The notes under the pieces were generated by a model. It ran no database searches. It was given only the letters and a program-made list of their open reading frames with translations, and was not told the origin of the DNA. A stretch of DNA of 64,000 nt from Verrucomicrobiota bacterium (GTDB lineage: Bacteria > Verrucomicrobiota > Verrucomicrobiia > CAIQCK01), in the NCBI GenBank assembly GCA_016235595.1, contig JACRJX010000016.1, forward strand, positions 186,001-250,000, read 5' to 3'. Below are positions 25,467 through 34,479 of the stretch, in pieces. The stretch's first letter is position 1, and each line of letters begins with the position of its first letter. Both the position numbers and the translations under genes were made by a program.

Positions 25467-26618
25467 ATGGCCTCCAATCGCGATTACTACCAGGTGTTGG
25501 GCGTCTCACGCGATGCCAGTGTTGAGGATATCAAGAAGGCTTATCGCAAGTTGGCCATCAAGTATCATCCCGATAAGAACCCGGGGGACAAGGCAGCAGA
25601 GGAGAAATTCAAGGAACTGGGCGAGGCTTACGAGGTGCTCTCCGACCAGCAGAAACGCGCCACCTACGACCAGTTTGGCCATGCGGCATTTACGGCGCGC
25701 GGCGGCCCCGGCTCGGCGGCTGCCGGCCAGCAGGGTGGTGGTTTTCACGATCCGTTCGACATTTTTCGCGAAGTCTTCGGCGGCATGGGCGGAAGCATCT
25801 TCGAGGATTTCTTCGGCGGCGGCCACCAGCGCGGCGGTCCCGCGCATGGCGACGATTTGCGCTACGACATGGAGATCACGTTCGAGGAAGCCATCTACGG
25901 TGTCGAGAAGGAGATTCTCGTGGACCGCCTCGATGCTTGCGCTTCGTGTCATGGCACCGGCGCGGCGCCCGGCGCGCACCGGACCCAATGCCCGATGTGC
26001 CACGGCCGGGGACGCGTCACGCGCTCACAAGGCTTCCTCAACATCAGTCAGGACTGCCCGCGTTGTAACGGCGAAGGTGAGTCGGTGGACAAGCCCTGTC
26101 CGCACTGCCGCGGCCAGGGGCTGGCCCGCGTCCAGAGCCGCATCAAGGTCCGCCTGCCTGCCGGCATCGAAACCGGCATGCAATTGCGCTCAGCGGGCCA
26201 CGGCAATGCCGGGCCTCGTGGCGGTCCGGCGGGCGATCTTTACGTCGTCGTCCACGTCAAGCCTCACGACATCTTCGTGCGGCGCGGCGACGATCTGCTT
26301 TGCGATGTGCCGATCACATTTCCAGTGGCGGCGTTGGGTGGCCAGGTGGACGTGCCAACCATCAACGGCCACGCGAAACTGACCATTCCCGCCGGCACAC
26401 AAAGCGGCACGGTTTTTCGCATGCGCGGCAAAGGGGTGCCGAGCGTTGAGGGCTATGGCCGCGGCGACCAGCACATTCGGGTTGTTGTCGAAGTTCCCGC
26501 CCACCTCAACTCCGAGCAGCGCAAGAAACTCCAGGAGTTTGCCGAACTTTGTGGCGAGGATACGCAGCCGATGATGAAGAGCTTTGTGGAGAAGGCGAAA
26601 AAGTGGTTTGGGAAGTGA
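25467..26618 (+). CDS. dnaJ: Chaperone DnaJ (Hsp40)
   Basis: Delivers unfolded clients to DnaK and stimulates its ATPase. The 383-aa protein has the complete class-A layout: J domain with HPD at 34-36 ([20 protein letters not shown]), a Gly/Phe-rich linker, the four CxxCxGxG zinc repeats ([32 protein letters not shown]) and the C-terminal beta-sandwich substrate domains with the KGVPS segment. It is two bases downstream of grpE and plainly cotranscribed with it. Confidence 0.97.
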   Translation: MASNRDYYQVLGVSRDASVEDIKKAYRKLAIKYHPDKNPGDKAAEEKFKELGEAYEVLSDQQKRATYDQFGHAAFTARGGPGSAAAGQQGGGFHDPFDIFREVFGGMGGSIFEDFFGGGHQRGGPAHGDDLRYDMEITFEEAIYGVEKEILVDRLDACASCHGTGAAPGAHRTQCPMCHGRGRVTRSQGFLNISQDCPRCNGEGESVDKPCPHCRGQGLARVQSRIKVRLPAGIETGMQLRSAGHGNAGPRGGPAGDLYVVVHVKPHDIFVRRGDDLLCDVPITFPVAALGGQVDVPTINGHAKLTIPAGTQSGTVFRMRGKGVPSVEGYGRGDQHIRVVVEVPAHLNSEQRKKLQEFAELCGEDTQPMMKSFVEKAKKWFGK

Positions 26619-26822
26619 CCGCGTCCGGCTTCCGGATGATTCTGGTGGCGCAGTGAAAATGTGCGTTATATTGGGGTGATAAGCGCGCCTTGTTTAACGG
26701 TGCCCTGTGAAGAATCGGAAGGACGAATACAAGAGCCTGACCCAAGCCGGGAGCTGCTGCTTTCGGTTCCCAATCACGGGGCTTTCATCGCTCAATATCG
26801 ATAACCAACCAGGAGATGTCCC

Positions 26823-27383
26823 ATGCGCCACGTAATGTTGTTCCTCACCTGCGTCGCAGCCGCCGTGATGCTCGGCTGCGTACCGTCGCTCCAACCGCTG
26901 TATTTGGAGAAAGATCCGATCTTGCTGGCCCCCTTGGCCGGCACATGGGTTTCCGAAGACGGCAAGGATAAGTTCACCTTCAAGGCCGATGAACAGGAGG
27001 TCAAGTATGAGATCACGTGTGTCAGTGAGAAAGGCACCGGCAAGATCGAAGCGCGCCTGCTCCGGCTTGGCCAACACCTCTTTCTCGACACCACCGTGGA
27101 CGAACTGCCGGACGTCAAGAACGACTACCCCAAGTTCCACCTGCTGCCAGTCCACCTGTTCACGAAGATTTCAATCGAAGGCGATGTCCTGCGCTACGCG
27201 ACGCTCGATTTCGGTTGGATCAAGAAGGGCATCGAGCAGAAGAAGATCGCGCTTCGCCACGAAGCATTGAAAGACATGACACTCCTTACGGCTTCGACCA
27301 AGGAATTGCAGGAGTTCATTCGCGCCCACGCCGACGAGAAGGAAGCGTTCCAGGATCCCAAAGAGCTCCGCCGGCAAAAGTAG
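26823..27383 (+). CDS. Hypothetical lipoprotein
   Basis: A 186-aa protein with a lipoprotein signal (MRHVMLFLTCVAAAVMLGC), lipobox VMLG-C at Cys19, so it should be lipidated and anchored in the membrane. The mature part (PSLQPLYLEKDPI, then a WVSEDGKDKFTF strand region) resembles small lipocalin-like proteins common in PVC bacteria, but I do not assign a family. A strong AGGAG lies seven bases before the ATG. It converges on the MTA phosphorylase gene, with only 11 bases between the stops. Confidence 0.75.
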   Translation: MRHVMLFLTCVAAAVMLGCVPSLQPLYLEKDPILLAPLAGTWVSEDGKDKFTFKADEQEVKYEITCVSEKGTGKIEARLLRLGQHLFLDTTVDELPDVKNDYPKFHLLPVHLFTKISIEGDVLRYATLDFGWIKKGIEQKKIALRHEALKDMTLLTASTKELQEFIRAHADEKEAFQDPKELRRQK

Positions 27384-27394
27384 AAACGGGCAGC

Positions 27395-28246
27395 TCAGGC
27401 GTATTTCTTCAGCAGCGGCGCCAGCTCGCGTTTTGTCTTCGCCGGCCAGGATTTCTTGCCGGTGATGATCGCCGTTGCCAGCGCGTGCTGGCAGGTGCAG
27501 TCCTTTGCCTCAATCCGCTCCACGGCCATCTGCACAATGCGCTTCGCCGTCGCGGCGTTCTGGTTCAGGTTGTTGATGATCATCTCGATCGTGACCGCTT
27601 CCTCGTGCTCCTTCCAGCAATCGTAGTCGGTGACCATCGCCATCGTCTGGTAGCAAATCTCCGCCTCGCGGCTGCACTTGGCCTCGCCGAGGTTGGTCAT
27701 GCCGATCACGTCGAAACCCATCTTGCGGTAGGTGTTGCTCTCTGCGCGCGTCGAGAATGCCGGTCCCTCCATGTTCACATAGGTGCCGCCGACGTGGACC
27801 GTCGCGCCGGCTTCGCGAGCGCACGCGGCCAGCAAGCCCCGCAGCCCGTTGCACAGGGGATCTGCAAATCCGACGTGCGCCACGATGCCGCGGCCGAAGA
27901 ACGTGTGCTCCAGCGACTTCTTGGTCCGGTCAAAAAACTGGTTCACCAACACGATGTCGAGCGGCTTGTATCGTTCCTGAAGCGAGCCGACCGCCGAGAC
28001 GCTGATGATGTGCGTCACGCCGAGTTTCTTCATGCCCCAGATGTTGGCGCGGTGGTTGAGTTCGCTCGGCAGGATGCGGTGCCCGCGCCCGTGCCGCGGC
28101 AGGAACACCACGTCGCGTCCCGCCAGCTTGCCCGTGACGTAGGAGTCCGAGGGCGAGCCGAACGGTGTCTTGACGCTGACCGCTTTGCGGTGGGTGAATC
28201 CTTCGATGTCGTAGAGGCCGCTGCCGCCGATGATGCCTATGCGCAT
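27395..28246 (-). CDS. mtnP: S-methyl-5'-thioadenosine phosphorylase
   Basis: Splits methylthioadenosine, the by-product of polyamine and related syntheses, into adenine and methylthioribose-1-phosphate, feeding methionine salvage. The 283-aa product has the trimeric PNP-family motifs: IIGGSGLYDIEGF, phosphate-binding LPRHGRGHRILPSE, VSAVGSLQERYKP, the NMEGPAFSTRAESNTYR substrate loop, IGMTNLGEAK and TDYDCW. The TDYD and preceding residues favour MTA phosphorylase over inosine/guanosine phosphorylase, though some relatives are promiscuous. The start is ATG 28246, which overlaps the endonuclease V stop by ten bases. Confidence 0.93.
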   Translation of the reverse strand: MRIGIIGGSGLYDIEGFTHRKAVSVKTPFGSPSDSYVTGKLAGRDVVFLPRHGRGHRILPSELNHRANIWGMKKLGVTHIISVSAVGSLQERYKPLDIVLVNQFFDRTKKSLEHTFFGRGIVAHVGFADPLCNGLRGLLAACAREAGATVHVGGTYVNMEGPAFSTRAESNTYRKMGFDVIGMTNLGEAKCSREAEICYQTMAMVTDYDCWKEHEEAVTIEMIINNLNQNAATAKRIVQMAVERIEAKDCTCQHALATAIITGKKSWPAKTKRELAPLLKKYA

Positions 28247-28959
28247 GACTTTCCTTTGTTCCTTAGTTGGTTGACCCAAGTGTGCGCCTGCCGTGTTGTC
28301 TCCGGCAACCGAAAGCGCGGGGCGCATTCCAGCACGAGCGCCACTGCGGCGTCGAGTGAGATTTTGTGACCGACGCTGACGAAGAGCGGCGCCACACCAT
28401 CACGCGTGCGCACGACGCGGCCGATGATCTCGCCGCCATCGCGAAGGTCGCTGGCGCTGCCGCGGCGCAATCCCGGTTCGCGATGCTCGCCGATGAGCCT
28501 GCTCTTGGCGCAGCCGACCGCCGGCAGATCGAGCACCAAGCCGAGATGGGACGCCAAACCGCAGCGGCGTGGATGCGCGACGCCTTGTCCGTCCACCAGC
28601 ACCGCGTCCGGCGTCACACGCAGTTTCCGAAACGCTTCGAGTAACGGCGGAATCTCGCGGAAACTCAGCAACCCCGGCACGTAGGGAAACTCCGCGCGGC
28701 TTGCGACGGCAGATGTCTCAACCACGCGCAGCGACGGCAGTTCCAGTACAACAACTGCCGCGTAAAGGGACTCGGATGCCTTCTTGTTCTTGGAGAATCG
28801 CGTCGGGACGAAATCGTAGGAGACATCCACGCCAGCGACCCAACGGGGTGTTCGGACCGATCCGCTCATCACCACCAGCTCGCGCAACCGCTGCTGAAGC
28901 GCGACGGCGGCGCGGTATTCCAGCCGCGACGGCGCAAGCTCAGGATGGGCGATGTTCAT
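28237..28959 (-). CDS. nfi: Endonuclease V (deoxyinosine 3'-endonuclease)
   Basis: Repairs deaminated adenine by nicking DNA one base 3' of deoxyinosine. The 240-aa protein keeps the RNase H-like catalytic acids Asp45 (GVDVSY), Glu102 (LSFREIPP) and Asp123 (LVDGQGVAHPRRCGLA), the strand-separating wedge PYVP (92-95) and the C-terminal VGHKISLDAAV helix. It is translationally coupled to the MTA phosphorylase gene by overlap; both deal with adenine-derived products, but that may be chance. Confidence 0.93.
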   Translation of the reverse strand: MNIAHPELAPSRLEYRAAVALQQRLRELVVMSGSVRTPRWVAGVDVSYDFVPTRFSKNKKASESLYAAVVVLELPSLRVVETSAVASRAEFPYVPGLLSFREIPPLLEAFRKLRVTPDAVLVDGQGVAHPRRCGLASHLGLVLDLPAVGCAKSRLIGEHREPGLRRGSASDLRDGGEIIGRVVRTRDGVAPLFVSVGHKISLDAAVALVLECAPRFRLPETTRQAHTWVNQLRNKGKSCA

Positions 28960-29077
28960 GAGGGATGGAGTGGTGAAGTGTTGGAGCAGAGGAATATCGG
29001 AAGCGCGCGGCGCAAAGCTCCTCTGATCACGATCACAGCTCCATCACACTGTTGCGCCGTGCCCCGCCGTTACTCGC

Positions 29078-29578
29078 CTATTTCGCCGGCGTTGGCGCTG
29101 GCGTAGTCGTGATCTGTGGCTCTGCCGGGGCTGTGGTTTGCGAGGCTGGCGAGGGCGTAGTCTGCGACGCTGCCGGGGGCGTGGTTCCCGGCGACGGAGG
29201 GATCACGGGCTGTGGCGCCACCGGCACCGGGTCTTTCACCGAAGTGAATCGATCCCACGGATACGCTGGCTCCATGTAAGGCTTGTATTGTTCATCCGGC
29301 CACGGAAACGGCGAGGTGACAAACTCGAAAACACCCAGCACTTCGCGCGCCGCAAAATTCCCGACCGCCTTGAAGAAGCCAGCGGTCACGCCAACCACCC
29401 AGCCTTCATTGCGGCACTCCTCGCACAACGTGGCTGGCACTTCCACGCCGCCGAAGGCCATGCCTGCCAGCCCGCGCTTGAGCTTGTCCATGCGTCCTTC
29501 CGCTTGCGCGGGCATCACCGAAAGACAGGCCGACACCGCAACGATGCTGACGATGAGAAGAGGTCGAGAAAGTTTCAT
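29078..29578 (-). CDS. Exported protein resembling exosortase-associated TIGR04073 family
   Basis: A 166-aa protein with a Sec signal peptide (PLLIVSIVAVSACLSVMPAQ-A). The mature core (KLKRGLAGMAFGGVEVP, then GVTAGFFKAVGNFAAREVLG, VFEFVTSPFPWPDEQYKPYM) matches my memory of the TIGR04073 family, small exported proteins found in genomes with exosortase/PEP-CTERM systems; function unknown. The last ~45 residues are a Pro/Thr/Ala-rich tail with SQTT repeats. No exosortase or PEP-CTERM protein is in this window. AAAGGA lies eight bases before the ATG. Confidence 0.6.
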   Translation of the reverse strand: MKLSRPLLIVSIVAVSACLSVMPAQAEGRMDKLKRGLAGMAFGGVEVPATLCEECRNEGWVVGVTAGFFKAVGNFAAREVLGVFEFVTSPFPWPDEQYKPYMEPAYPWDRFTSVKDPVPVAPQPVIPPSPGTTPPAASQTTPSPASQTTAPAEPQITTTPAPTPAK

Positions 29579-29696
29579 TCGTTAATCCTTTCGGTTGCCA
29601 AAGGCTATCGCGTAGTAACTTACGGTCAAGCAGGAACACGTCCGTAAAATGAGAAAACCAGAACCCGCCAGACGCAGGACGTTTCTCTGTCGAAGC

Positions 29697-30632
29697 TTAC
29701 TCCTCCTCAACGATCACCGGCGTGCCGACGGTGACCATCTTGAGGAGGCGCTGCGCGTTGAAGTTTGCCAGGCGGAAACAGCCGTGGCTCTCGGTTCTAC
29801 CGACTTCCTCCGGCTTCGGCGTGCCGTGGACGCCGTAGCCGGTCAGCGGCGGTCCTTCGCTGCCGGGCGCGCGGCCGATGGAGAGCCAAAGCACGCCGAC
29901 GGGATTATTCGGGCCGGGCGGTATAATGAGCTTCGTGCCGACGGCTTGCGCTTCGGGTGATTCGGGGAAAACCTTCGGATCGAATGTGTAGTTCGGATTC
30001 GGCGCGACCGCCACGATCTGCAACTCACCTACCGGCCGCTTCATCTTGTCGCGGCCGATGGAGCAGGGGAAGAACGCGCAGAGCTTGCCCTCGCCGTCAT
30101 AGACCGTCAGCCATTTCTGGGCGAGGTTGATGCGGATTTCCTGCGCCTTGCACGAAGCTGCGTTGGCGACGATGTTCGGCACGACCACGTTGGTGGGTGT
30201 GTTCAGCGAATCCCACGGGATTTGCGGGTTCAGCGCTCGAATAAACCGTTGGGTGGCATGAAACTTCTCCGCCACCAGTTCCAGCGCGGTTTGGTAGGGC
30301 ATGGATTCCTGTTCCGCCCGCTCGCGCCAACTCTCCGGAACACGGCCGAGCCGTGCGAAGTCGTTGGTGGTGATTTCGTAGTTGATGAATGCCGGCCCCT
30401 CCAGCTTGAGCGCTTCCGCCGTCGCTGGGTCGAACACGCCCGTGACCTTCCCGCCTTTGGCCACCTGCCATGCGCGCAACGCGGCGCGCGTTTGTGTGCC
30501 GACGTGATCGTCGATGCAGCCGGGTGAGAACAACTGCCGGTCGAGCGCAATTTGGAATTCCGCAATGCGATGGGTCGTCTGGCCCCACGCTGGCGCCGCC
30601 AACAGCAACAGCAATATCCAACGCCCTACCAT
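29697..30632 (-). CDS. L,D-transpeptidase (YkuD) with N-terminal peptidoglycan-binding domain
   Basis: A 311-aa exported enzyme with a signal peptide (GRWILLLLLAAPAWG). It has a PG_binding_1-like three-helix repeat (about 25-75), a linker containing a LysM-like stretch with NVVVPNI, and a C-terminal YkuD catalytic domain. The catalytic motif is complete: YGVHGTPKPEEVGRTESHGC followed by FRL, with nucleophile Cys. Such enzymes make 3-3 crosslinks in peptidoglycan or attach lipoproteins to it. It overlaps the upstream nucleotidyltransferase gene by seven bases. Confidence 0.9.
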   Translation of the reverse strand: MVGRWILLLLLAAPAWGQTTHRIAEFQIALDRQLFSPGCIDDHVGTQTRAALRAWQVAKGGKVTGVFDPATAEALKLEGPAFINYEITTNDFARLGRVPESWRERAEQESMPYQTALELVAEKFHATQRFIRALNPQIPWDSLNTPTNVVVPNIVANAASCKAQEIRINLAQKWLTVYDGEGKLCAFFPCSIGRDKMKRPVGELQIVAVAPNPNYTFDPKVFPESPEAQAVGTKLIIPPGPNNPVGVLWLSIGRAPGSEGPPLTGYGVHGTPKPEEVGRTESHGCFRLANFNAQRLLKMVTVGTPVIVEEE

Positions 30633-31393
30633 GACCGGATACCAAACGCCGATTCCTTCGCTGCGTCAAATCTTTCCTGCGCCAGCGCGTATTGTTCGAG
30701 GTTGCCGATGTCCCAGATTTCGCCGTCGCAACGCCAGCCGAACACCGGCTCGCGTGCGCACAGCCAAGCGATGAAGTTGCCGGGCGCGTCGGGGTTGTTA
30801 CCGCCGTCCAAGTATTCGCCGAGGAGGCGCAGGCTCTCCTTGCGGTAAACATAGATCGGTGGCACGGCGAGATTGCTCTTGGGAACCTGTGGTTTCTCTT
30901 GAAACTCCACCAGCCGGCTGTCGCTATCGAGCACAGCGATGCCCGTGCGTTGCTGCGCCTTCAGGTCTTCGAGCCGGCGCGCGATCACGCAACTGGCGCG
31001 GCGATCGTCTGCAAACTTCGCCATCTGCGCGAGATCCGCCGCAAACAGGTTGTCGGCCGCCAACACCAGAGTGTTGTCATGAATGTCATGGTGCTCAACC
31101 GCGAAACGCAGATCACCGATGCCTCCCAGCCGTGTCTCGTTGGTGAGCGTGCCGTCGTCGAGCAGGCGCACCGGCACCGGCGGCCGCCGCCAGCGCAGCC
31201 AGTTCTCGAAGTGCGCGATGAATCGGTGGTTGCTCACGAGCGTCACGGCTTTCACGGCCGGCACCGAGAACACCTTCGCCATGACGTAATCGAGCAGCGG
31301 CACGCCGCGCACCGGCAGCAGCGCCTTGGGACAGTTATCGGTCAGCGGCGAGAGTCGCCGCGCGTAACCAGCCGCAAGAACGATGGCATGCAT
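30626..31393 (-). CDS. Sugar-1-phosphate nucleotidyltransferase
   Basis: A 255-aa NTP-transferase that makes an NDP-sugar from NTP and a sugar-1-phosphate. The nucleotide loop is LAAGYARRLSPLTDNCPKAL with the catalytic Arg and Lys, followed by LLDYVM; the metal Asp is in LVLAADNLF, and RTGIAVLDSDSRLVEFQEKP is the usual mid-domain block. There is no left-handed beta-helix tail, so it is a short RmlA/HddC-like form. It lies 15 bases after a GHMP sugar kinase, so the likely substrate is that kinase's product. The sugar is unknown; see the linked finding on galacturonate. Confidence 0.88.
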   Translation of the reverse strand: MHAIVLAAGYARRLSPLTDNCPKALLPVRGVPLLDYVMAKVFSVPAVKAVTLVSNHRFIAHFENWLRWRRPPVPVRLLDDGTLTNETRLGGIGDLRFAVEHHDIHDNTLVLAADNLFAADLAQMAKFADDRRASCVIARRLEDLKAQQRTGIAVLDSDSRLVEFQEKPQVPKSNLAVPPIYVYRKESLRLLGEYLDGGNNPDAPGNFIAWLCAREPVFGWRCDGEIWDIGNLEQYALAQERFDAAKESAFGIRSW

Positions 31394-31408
31394 AATCCTC
31401 TTGGTGGC

Positions 31409-32650
31409 CTAAATCAACCGCGCTCCATTGTCTGTCTCGCAGACGCAGGCGGAAAAGTGCTTCGCCTCCGCCGGATGCCGGCGGGCGTAGCCTTCGGCGA
31501 CAGCCACTGCGACAGCTTCGGCTTGGCCGGGTTCCACCAGCGCGATGCAGTTGCCGCGGAACCCTGCGCCGCTGAATCGCGCGCCCAGCACCCCGGGGGA
31601 GCCGACCAGCAGTTCGTAGAGAGTGATCAGCGGTGGCGAGCCGCACTCGTAGTTTTCCACCGAGCTTTTTCCGCTGTGCACCACCAGGCCGCCGAACTGC
31701 TTCACGTTGGCGCGGGCCCAAGCCTCAGCGCCATCGCGGACACGCGCCTGCTCGGTGAAGAAATGCGTCGCGCGCTTTCGCAGCGTCACAGGCAACGTCG
31801 GGCCGTGCTTCACAAAGGTTTCCTCGCTGACCTGCCGCAACACGGCGCCATTGGTCACGCGTCGGCCTGCGGCGGTCAGCAGTTGCCTGGCTGCCTCGCG
31901 GCATTCGGCCACGCGCTGGTTGTATCCGGTGGACACCAACGCCTGCTCGAAGCCGGAGTAAACAACCAGAACCTGGAATGAACCGGCTTCCGGCCCGCGC
32001 ACGGTGTGCCACGATTCGCTCTGGCAATCCAGCGAGAGCAACTGGTCGTGATTGGCGGCGAGAATGACCGATTGGTCGAGAATGCCGTTGCGCAGGCCGA
32101 TGTAGCCGTTCTCGATGGCCCGGTCGAAATGAATGTTTTCAGCGATGCTCACCGAGAGGCCGTTCACGGCTTCCAGTGCGAGCAAATACGCCACGCCAAC
32201 CGCTGCCGAGGAACTCAGGCCGCCGATCGGCAGGTCGCCATCCACCATCGCCACCATCCCGCGGCCCAGACGCTTGCCGAACTGGTCGCGCAACGCCAGC
32301 GCCGCGCCGCGCAAGTAGTTGCCCCAATCACCGGGCCGGAACGGCGGTATCGAATCCAGTTCGAACCTGACCTGGCCCGGATAGTTTTTGCTCAGCGCAG
32401 CGACTTCCTTGCGATGCGTCTCCGGCGACGGCGCGAAGGCCATCACGATTGCCTGGTTCAACGCCAGGCCGGTAACGATGCCGAGTTGATGATCCACGTG
32501 GGCGCCGAGCGGGCAAATTCGATACGGCGATACCGCCACGCGCACGTCAGCCGGCGACACGTGAAAGGCGCGTATCAGCGCCGACTTCAGCGCGTCCGCG
32601 CGCTCGTCGAGGCTGGGCGGGTGGAGCAAGGGTGATGCGTCGTGTTTCAA
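31409..32650 (-). CDS. GHMP sugar kinase, galacturonokinase/galactokinase-like
   Basis: A 413-aa GHMP kinase that should phosphorylate the anomeric carbon of a hexose or uronate. The substrate motif is SPYRICPLGAHVDHQ rather than the PGRVNLIGEHTDY of galactokinase; the ATP loop is GGLSSSAAVGVAYLLALE, and motif 3 is GARFSGAGFRGNCIALV. By memory these match plant galacturonokinase (Arabidopsis At3g10700) more closely than GalK, including the GLRNGILDQS and SSVENYECGSPPL segments. The start is a TTG at 32650, as no ATG fits. The next gene is a nucleotidyltransferase, so the pair could turn a free sugar into its NDP form. Confidence 0.85.
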   Translation of the reverse strand: MKHDASPLLHPPSLDERADALKSALIRAFHVSPADVRVAVSPYRICPLGAHVDHQLGIVTGLALNQAIVMAFAPSPETHRKEVAALSKNYPGQVRFELDSIPPFRPGDWGNYLRGAALALRDQFGKRLGRGMVAMVDGDLPIGGLSSSAAVGVAYLLALEAVNGLSVSIAENIHFDRAIENGYIGLRNGILDQSVILAANHDQLLSLDCQSESWHTVRGPEAGSFQVLVVYSGFEQALVSTGYNQRVAECREAARQLLTAAGRRVTNGAVLRQVSEETFVKHGPTLPVTLRKRATHFFTEQARVRDGAEAWARANVKQFGGLVVHSGKSSVENYECGSPPLITLYELLVGSPGVLGARFSGAGFRGNCIALVEPGQAEAVAVAVAEGYARRHPAEAKHFSACVCETDNGARLI

Positions 32651-32810
32651 TTCGAATTCAGCTTTGCCGCACCTGAAACTCCTGTCAACGCGATTGTGGA
32701 TTGTGTCGGGGCCATCGTATTACGGCAGGAGTTACGGCTGCAGCGCGAGGGGGTATGCCGTTACTGGGAACGCCGTTCTTGTTCAATGGTCCCGCTGGTT
32801 CGCTTAACGA

Positions 32811-32847
32811 CAAGGGTGCGGCGGTAGAGAAACCGCCGCACCCTGTC
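32811..32847 (-). terminator. Strong hairpin terminator downstream of the 32872 dehydrogenase
   Basis: GGGTGCGGCGGT (32814-32825) and ACCGCCGCACCC (32832-32843) form a perfect 12-bp stem with a six-base loop, extended by an A-T pair and, past a one-base bulge, by GAC/GTC. It lies 28 bases beyond the stop of the minus-strand Gfo/Idh gene. The tail TTGTCGTTAAG is only moderately T-rich. It ends the minus-strand operon before the TTG start of the sugar kinase, whose own promoter must lie within or beyond it. Confidence 0.7.
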
Positions 32848-32871
32848 TGGGGATTACGATTGAACGTTGAC

Positions 32872-34437
32872 TCAGCTTATGGCCGGCACAACGAACGGCT
32901 CGCGATACTTGTCCTTAACCAGCGCATTGGCGGCCTCGTTGTCCACGAATTGTTCCTTCTTCGTGTCGAACTTCAGCCACGCACTGATCGCTGCGGGTGT
33001 CTTGGCAAGATCCACGCCGTTGGCGGCCAGGTGCTCGCACATGCGACCAAAGGCTTCGGACACCACTTGGTTGCCCTTGACCTGTTCGCGAATCTCGCCC
33101 GGCGACGCTTTCTTGCCGACGCGGTAGGCGATGTTGCCCTGGTGGCAGAGTCCGGCGCTCAGATGACCTTCGAGGATCGGGGCGTTGAGATCGGAGGTCT
33201 TGCGGCTGCGCACGGCTTTGATGAAGTTCTCGAAGTGGCTGTCGGCGCCCTTGAACTTCCCCTTGTACTCCGGGATCTCCTTGCCGTCGTTGTCGAAGAT
33301 ATCGGCCTGCGTGTAGCTTGGGATGCTGACGAAACCGTTTTCACAGTGGATGATTACGCCGATGGAACTGCGCGGATCGCTGGCGGAACGTCCGCCAGTG
33401 ACGGACCTCATGTCGGCGGCCGCCTTTCCAGCTTTCGCAGCGGCTTTCTGCGGAGCCGGAGTGAACTTCACCGGCCAGTATTTATCCATGTTATCGGTGT
33501 CGGCTGCGCTCGCCAACCCGCGCACTTCGAAGATCAACGGTGCTTTCTCATAGTCGAGCATCATGATCTGCGTGTTCGGCGTTTCGCCGTCGTCCTCGTA
33601 GCCGAGCCGTCCGCCGATGCTCATGACCTGCGGGGCGAGCGTTTTCTCGCCAAGGAACCAACGGCCGATGTCCACCTGATGGACGCCTTGGTTGCCGAGG
33701 TCGCCGTTGCCGTAACGCCAGATCCAGTGCCAATCGTAGTGGACGGCGCCGAACTTGCCATTGCGGTGCGGCGGCACCAACTCGGCGGGACCGCTCCAGA
33801 GGTTGTAGTCAAGGCCCTCCGGGATCGGCTGCGAGCCTTCAGCCTTGCCGATGCTCTTGCGCCGCTTGTAGCAGAGGCCGCGGGCCAGCTTGATCTTGCC
33901 GAGGCCACCCTTGCGGATGAAAGCAACCGCCTCACGAATGCCCTGGCTGGAACGGCTCTGGCTGCCCACCTGGACGATGCGCTTGTATTTCGCGGCGGCC
34001 TTCACAGCCTGGCGGCCTTCCCAGATGGAATGAGCCGCGGGCTTCTCCACATAAATGTCCTTGCCTGCCTGACAGGCCCAGACGGTCAGCAACGCGTGCC
34101 AGTGGTTCGGCGTGGCGGTGGAGACAGCGTCAATATCCTTGTCTTCCATCAGTTTTCGCGGGTCATTGTAAGCCGTGACTTTCTCGCCACGTTTCTCGAA
34201 CTCGGCGACGCCCTTGGCGAGTATCTTGGCATCCACATCGCAGAGAGCGACGATCTTCACGCCCTCGACCTTTCGCAGCGCGCTGATATGCTCGCGTCCG
34301 CGTCCGCCAAAGCCGATGATGCCAACTCGAATGGTGTCGTTCGCGCCGGCCGCGCGCGCCCAGGTCCAGGGCAGGCTGACACCCGCCGTGGCGATCAGTG
34401 ATTGTTTCATGAAACTTCCGCGTGTGATCATGGTCAT
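32872..34437 (-). CDS. Gfo/Idh/MocA family oxidoreductase (long exported type)
   Basis: A 521-aa NAD(P)-dependent dehydrogenase of the glucose-fructose oxidoreductase/inositol dehydrogenase family. The Rossmann motif is VGIIGFGGRGREHI, the dinucleotide-site block EKPAAHSIWEGRQAV, and the active-site region HQVDIGRWFLGEKT. The C-terminal domain is enlarged as in PVC relatives. The N-terminus (TMITRGSFMKQSLIATAGVS) looks like a Tat signal with only one of the two arginines (TRGSFM). A GAGGAAG site precedes the ATG. It is 42 bases downstream of the PmoA-like gene and the pair is a frequent combination in Planctomycetes and Verrucomicrobia. The sugar substrate is unknown. Confidence 0.9.
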   Translation of the reverse strand: MTMITRGSFMKQSLIATAGVSLPWTWARAAGANDTIRVGIIGFGGRGREHISALRKVEGVKIVALCDVDAKILAKGVAEFEKRGEKVTAYNDPRKLMEDKDIDAVSTATPNHWHALLTVWACQAGKDIYVEKPAAHSIWEGRQAVKAAAKYKRIVQVGSQSRSSQGIREAVAFIRKGGLGKIKLARGLCYKRRKSIGKAEGSQPIPEGLDYNLWSGPAELVPPHRNGKFGAVHYDWHWIWRYGNGDLGNQGVHQVDIGRWFLGEKTLAPQVMSIGGRLGYEDDGETPNTQIMMLDYEKAPLIFEVRGLASAADTDNMDKYWPVKFTPAPQKAAAKAGKAAADMRSVTGGRSASDPRSSIGVIIHCENGFVSIPSYTQADIFDNDGKEIPEYKGKFKGADSHFENFIKAVRSRKTSDLNAPILEGHLSAGLCHQGNIAYRVGKKASPGEIREQVKGNQVVSEAFGRMCEHLAANGVDLAKTPAAISAWLKFDTKKEQFVDNEAANALVKDKYREPFVVPAIS

Positions 34438-34479
34438 GATTTCTTCCTCGTTGAGTTCAATACGTTCTTTTGCACACTA

